Assembly: GCA_949065595.1 (NCBI GenBank)
Contig: CARSXK010000014.1
Coordinates: 1-31,033, forward strand
Direction of reading: 5' to 3'
DNA: 31,033 bases
From: UBA5026 sp949065595
GTDB lineage: Bacteria > Bacillota_I > Bacilli_A > RF39 > UBA660
The translations under genes and the position numbers were made by a program. The notes under the pieces are model-generated. The model was not told the origin of the DNA. It made no database searches and saw only the letters and a program-made list of their open reading frames with translations. Of the stretch, positions 28,839 through 31,033 are shown piece after piece. Each line of letters begins with the position of its first letter. Position 1 is the stretch's first letter.

Positions 28839-30048
28839 AATCATAAAATATATCACTTTCTTTTTCATTTTTTGTATTTGCTGTTGGGGGATTGTCAATC
28901 TAATCGGTTTCCAAATTCATTCCAAATATAAACAAGAATTCCTTCAACAAGAACAAATTTTAATTGGCCAAATTTTAAAAGAACATCCCGAATTAGAAGA
29001 AAAAATCATTGAAATTTTATTAAACAATCAAAAAGAAGAACAACTGGGGGAAGCTTTTTTTGAAACGTATGGAATAGATTTGGAAAGTTATGATAATATT
29101 CACTCTATTTATGCACTGAAGGAATATACCATTCAAAAAGTAACTATTTTATATGTATTTATGATGGGACTCTTTGCTTATTTATTAGTGCATTATATGA
29201 TAAAACAACACAAACAAATAAACCAAGTGACAGATTATTTAAACCAAATTTTAAATGGAGATTACTCTTTAGGACTTCATGAATATGATGAAGGAGAAAT
29301 GAGTTCATTAAAAAATGATATTTATAAAATTACTATTTTGTTAAGAGAACAAGAAGCATATTCGAAAAATGAAAAGAAACATCTTGAAAGTGTTCTATCG
29401 GATATATCTCATCAACTAAAAACACCATTAACAAGTATGTATGTCATTAATGATATTTTACAAAATGACGCGATTGATACAGAGAAAAAGAAAGAAATGT
29501 TAAGTAAAAATAAAAATCAATTAAAACGAATTGAATGGTTGGTATCCTCTTTGCTCAAATTATCCAGATTAGATAGTGGTGTAGTGGTAATGCAACCACA
29601 ATCTGTACAGGCTGAAACTTTAGTACAACAGGCCTTGGAGCCTCTTCTTATTCCAATGGAACTCAAAGAACAGTCTGTCATCATTACTGGAGAGAAAAGC
29701 ACCATTTTAGAACTGGATTTGGCATGGACCGTTGAAGCTTTTGTAAATTTGCTTAAAAATGCGCATGAACATACCCCTTGCAAAGGAGAAATTCAAATCC
29801 GATGGAATGATAATCCTATATATGTTGAATTTCAGATAGAAGACAATGGGGAAGGCATTCTTGCATCTGACTTGCCACATATTTTTGAACGTTTTTACAT
29901 AGGCACATCTAGCAGTAAAGATAGCATTGGCATTGGACTCAATATGGCTAAAACCATTATTCAAAAACAAAATGGAATTATCACAGTCAAAAGTAAAGAA
30001 AAACAAGGGACTGTTTTTACAATAAAATTTTATAAAAATGTTCTTTAA
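28828..30048 (+). CDS. Sensor histidine kinase
   Basis: A 406-aa membrane kinase partner of the regulator upstream. Two membrane helices (about 7-27, IIKYITFFFIFCICCWGIVN, and about 105-130, VTILYVFMMGLFAYLLVHYM) enclose a sensor region of about 75 acidic, Gln/Glu-rich residues. A HAMP-like linker is followed by the H-box DISHQLKTPLTSM with phospho-acceptor H195. The ATPase part has N-box NLLKNAHEH, G1 IEDNGEGI, F-box IFERFYIG, and G2 GIGLNMAKTII. The ribosome site GGGGAAA lies inside the end of the regulator gene. A bidirectional hairpin begins at its stop codon. Confidence 0.92.
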   Translation: MKNKIIKYITFFFIFCICCWGIVNLIGFQIHSKYKQEFLQQEQILIGQILKEHPELEEKIIEILLNNQKEEQLGEAFFETYGIDLESYDNIHSIYALKEYTIQKVTILYVFMMGLFAYLLVHYMIKQHKQINQVTDYLNQILNGDYSLGLHEYDEGEMSSLKNDIYKITILLREQEAYSKNEKKHLESVLSDISHQLKTPLTSMYVINDILQNDAIDTEKKKEMLSKNKNQLKRIEWLVSSLLKLSRLDSGVVVMQPQSVQAETLVQQALEPLLIPMELKEQSVIITGEKSTILELDLAWTVEAFVNLLKNAHEHTPCKGEIQIRWNDNPIYVEFQIEDNGEGILASDLPHIFERFYIGTSSSKDSIGIGLNMAKTIIQKQNGIITVKSKEKQGTVFTIKFYKNVL

Positions 30049-30075
30049 AGAAATCTAACTGGGTTTCTTTTTTTC
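30047..30075. terminator. Bidirectional terminator between the kinase and the minus-strand gene
   Basis: AAAGAAATC (30047-30055) and GGTTTCTTT (30062-30070) with a G-U, then TTTT on the plus strand. It starts within the kinase stop and ends inside the convergent gene. Confidence 0.65.
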
Positions 30076-30282
30076 TTCATCTACAAGGAGATAAAACACC
30101 TCTAATTTTTTTAAATATAAGTCATATTCTTGTTCTAATAATTGTGTGACATCATGATTTCTTTGCGTAACTAGAAATTTATAGTTTTGGGTTTGAAAGG
30201 TGTCCAAAGGGTTTAAAATCCCATCCATATAATTTTGTATTACTTCTTTCTTTTTTTGTACTACCGATAATTTATGATACAT
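30055..30282 (-). CDS. Small hypothetical protein (75 aa), minus strand
   Basis: Not recognised. A soluble, charged, probably helical protein (MYHKLSVVQKKKEVIQNYMDG start, then LDTFQTQNYKFLVTQRNHDV and a Leu/Glu/Lys-rich end). It is the only gene on this strand besides the toxin ORF. AAAGGAAG lies 7 bases before the ATG, which supports a real gene. It is divergent from the first XRE regulator, with a structured 110-base intergenic region between them, so the regulator may control it (inference). Its stop shares the bidirectional terminator with the kinase gene. Confidence 0.55.
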   Translation of the reverse strand: MYHKLSVVQKKKEVIQNYMDGILNPLDTFQTQNYKFLVTQRNHDVTQLLEQEYDLYLKKLEVFYLLVDEEKKKPS

Positions 30283-30299
30283 GAGGTATCTTCCTTTCG

Positions 30300-30361
30300 T
30301 TTCAACATTTCTAACAAAAGTGGTCTTCCTTAAAAAGTGCCTTACTAGACCACGATTGAAA
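30300..30361. promoter_or_regulatory. Nested inverted repeats between divergent genes
   Basis: Outer arms TTTCAA (30300-30305) and TTGAAA (30356-30361) enclose inner arms GTGGTCT (30320-30326) and AGACCAC (30347-30353). It would fold either as part of the minus-strand leader or act as an operator. A further CCAC-N7-GTGG lies just before the regulator's ATG, around 30376-30390. Confidence 0.4.
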
Positions 30362-30396
30362 GCCTAAAAATATGCCACAATATTAGTGGTGGTACT

Positions 30397-30636
30397 ATGA
30401 TAGAAGAAAAGTATTTTGAATTTGATAATAATATCAATCAAACAGTCATTAAAAATATCAGAAAATACAGAAAAGCCAAAGGATACACACAAGAACAATT
30501 GGCATTGATGGCCGAAATTTCTTACGACTTTATGAGAAAGATTGAAACAGGTAAAAGCGGCTTTTCTGTACAAACTTTATATAAACTTTCTGTCGTATTA
30601 GAAACAGGCGTAGACTTGCTAATGGGAAGGAAGTAA
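30397..30636 (+). CDS. XRE-family HTH regulator, copy 1 (79 aa)
   Basis: A single helix-turn-helix domain: IRKYRKAKGYTQEQLALMAEIS, then YDFMRKIETGKSGFSVQTLYK and a C-terminal helix with LSVVLETGVDLLM, the Cro/C1 pattern. GGTGGT precedes the ATG. A near-identical paralog follows 106 bases downstream. It may regulate itself and the divergent 75-aa gene (inference). Confidence 0.88.
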   Translation: MIEEKYFEFDNNINQTVIKNIRKYRKAKGYTQEQLALMAEISYDFMRKIETGKSGFSVQTLYKLSVVLETGVDLLMGRK

Positions 30637-30742
30637 ATTCTTTTATGTGCATAAAAATTATAACATAATTTTTTTAAAAAGTGTAGTATTGAACCACTAT
30701 AAAATGAATTAAAACGTGCAATAATAATACCGGTGGTTAATC

Positions 30743-30979
30743 ATGGCAAAAGAGCAGTTTTATAATTTTGACAAAGATATAACGCAAACAATTATACAAA
30801 ATATTAGAAAATATAGAAAAGCCAAAGGATATACACAAGAACAACTGGCACTAATGGCAGAGATTTGTTATGACTTCATGAAAAAGATTGAAACAGGTAA
30901 AAGTGGCTTTTCCATCCAAACATTATATAAAATATCTGTTGTATTGGAAACAGGTGTAGATAAACTACTTGAAAAATAG
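30743..30979 (+). CDS. XRE-family HTH regulator, copy 2 (78 aa)
   Basis: A paralog of the gene just upstream: the 40-residue core (RKYRKAKGYTQEQLALMAEI and ETGKSGFS) is the same with a few changes (S to C, R to K), and only the first ~12 residues and the last few differ. GGTGGTT precedes the ATG, echoing copy 1. The spacing region contains ACCAC at 30693-30697 and GGTGGT, similar to the copy-1 upstream region. Recent tandem duplication. Confidence 0.88.
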   Translation: MAKEQFYNFDKDITQTIIQNIRKYRKAKGYTQEQLALMAEICYDFMKKIETGKSGFSIQTLYKISVVLETGVDKLLEK

Positions 30980-31033
30980 TTAGTGTAGAATAAGTGTGGA
31001 GATATAAACCTAAAAAATAGAATTATAACTAAA

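Noticed and set aside
1..31033. tRNA, rRNA, CRISPR arrays and complete insertion sequences
   Set aside because: I looked for cloverleaf ends (TTCRA loop with CCA), evenly spaced repeats and transposase motifs and found none.

Overview
The window looks like a low-GC, endospore-forming member of the Bacilli, probably a gut-type lineage near the Erysipelotrichales or RF39 rather than Bacillus itself. The AT content is high, TGA is used as a stop and TGG as Trp (standard code), Shine-Dalgarno sites are clear (AGGAGG, GGTGAT), and gene order partly matches Bacillus subtilis: ylbD-ylbE-ylbH(rsmD), rpsU-yqeY, spoIIGA-sigE, hrcA-grpE-dnaK-dnaJ. Sporulation is represented by a SirA-like replication inhibitor behind a consensus Spo0A box and by spoIIGA-sigE.

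Layout. 3-1196: end of a C-type-lectin-fold surface or phage-tail-like protein whose last residues look like the variable region of a diversity-generating-retroelement target. 1448-3395: sirA-like, ylbD, ylbE, rsmD and a small orphan. 3476-5921: a compact, apparently undescribed double-glycine peptide locus, made of a C39-peptidase ABC exporter, an 18-codon hydrophobic ORF and two translationally coupled 46- and 52-aa prepeptides. The prepeptides have 15-residue GG leaders, GxxxG motifs and one C-terminal Cys each, and are too short to appear in ordinary ORF lists. 6200-10710: an orphan gene, rpsU-yqeY, spoIIGA-sigE, a candidate small RNA or attenuator, and another orphan.

10897-17450 is the HrcA/CIRCE heat-shock operon hrcA-grpE-dnaK-pepF-dnaJ. 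It has two oddities: a metallothionein-like Cys-rich N-terminus on GrpE, and pepF between dnaK and dnaJ. 17597-21462: miaB, an orphan and mutL (no mutS beside it).

21463-24058 is an accessory island, flanked by two imperfect copies of a ~50-bp repeat. It carries a candidate type I toxin-antitoxin pair (30-aa hydrophobic toxin on the minus strand; convergent ~110-nt antisense RNA on the plus strand, each with a near-consensus promoter), a decayed RHS/YD-repeat toxin gene followed by an intact membrane-anchored ORF that may be its orphan immunity gene, and a C-terminal scrap of a second lectin-fold protein.

24059-30979: an RNase J paralog that has lost several metal ligands, behind a promoter covered by a 12-bp inverted repeat; a Cys-rich small protein; a cysteine desulfurase overlapping a Cys-rich pentapeptide-repeat protein; an OmpR-type two-component system; a small minus-strand gene; and two tandem XRE-type regulators. 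All function calls rest on reading motifs and context; no database search was possible.
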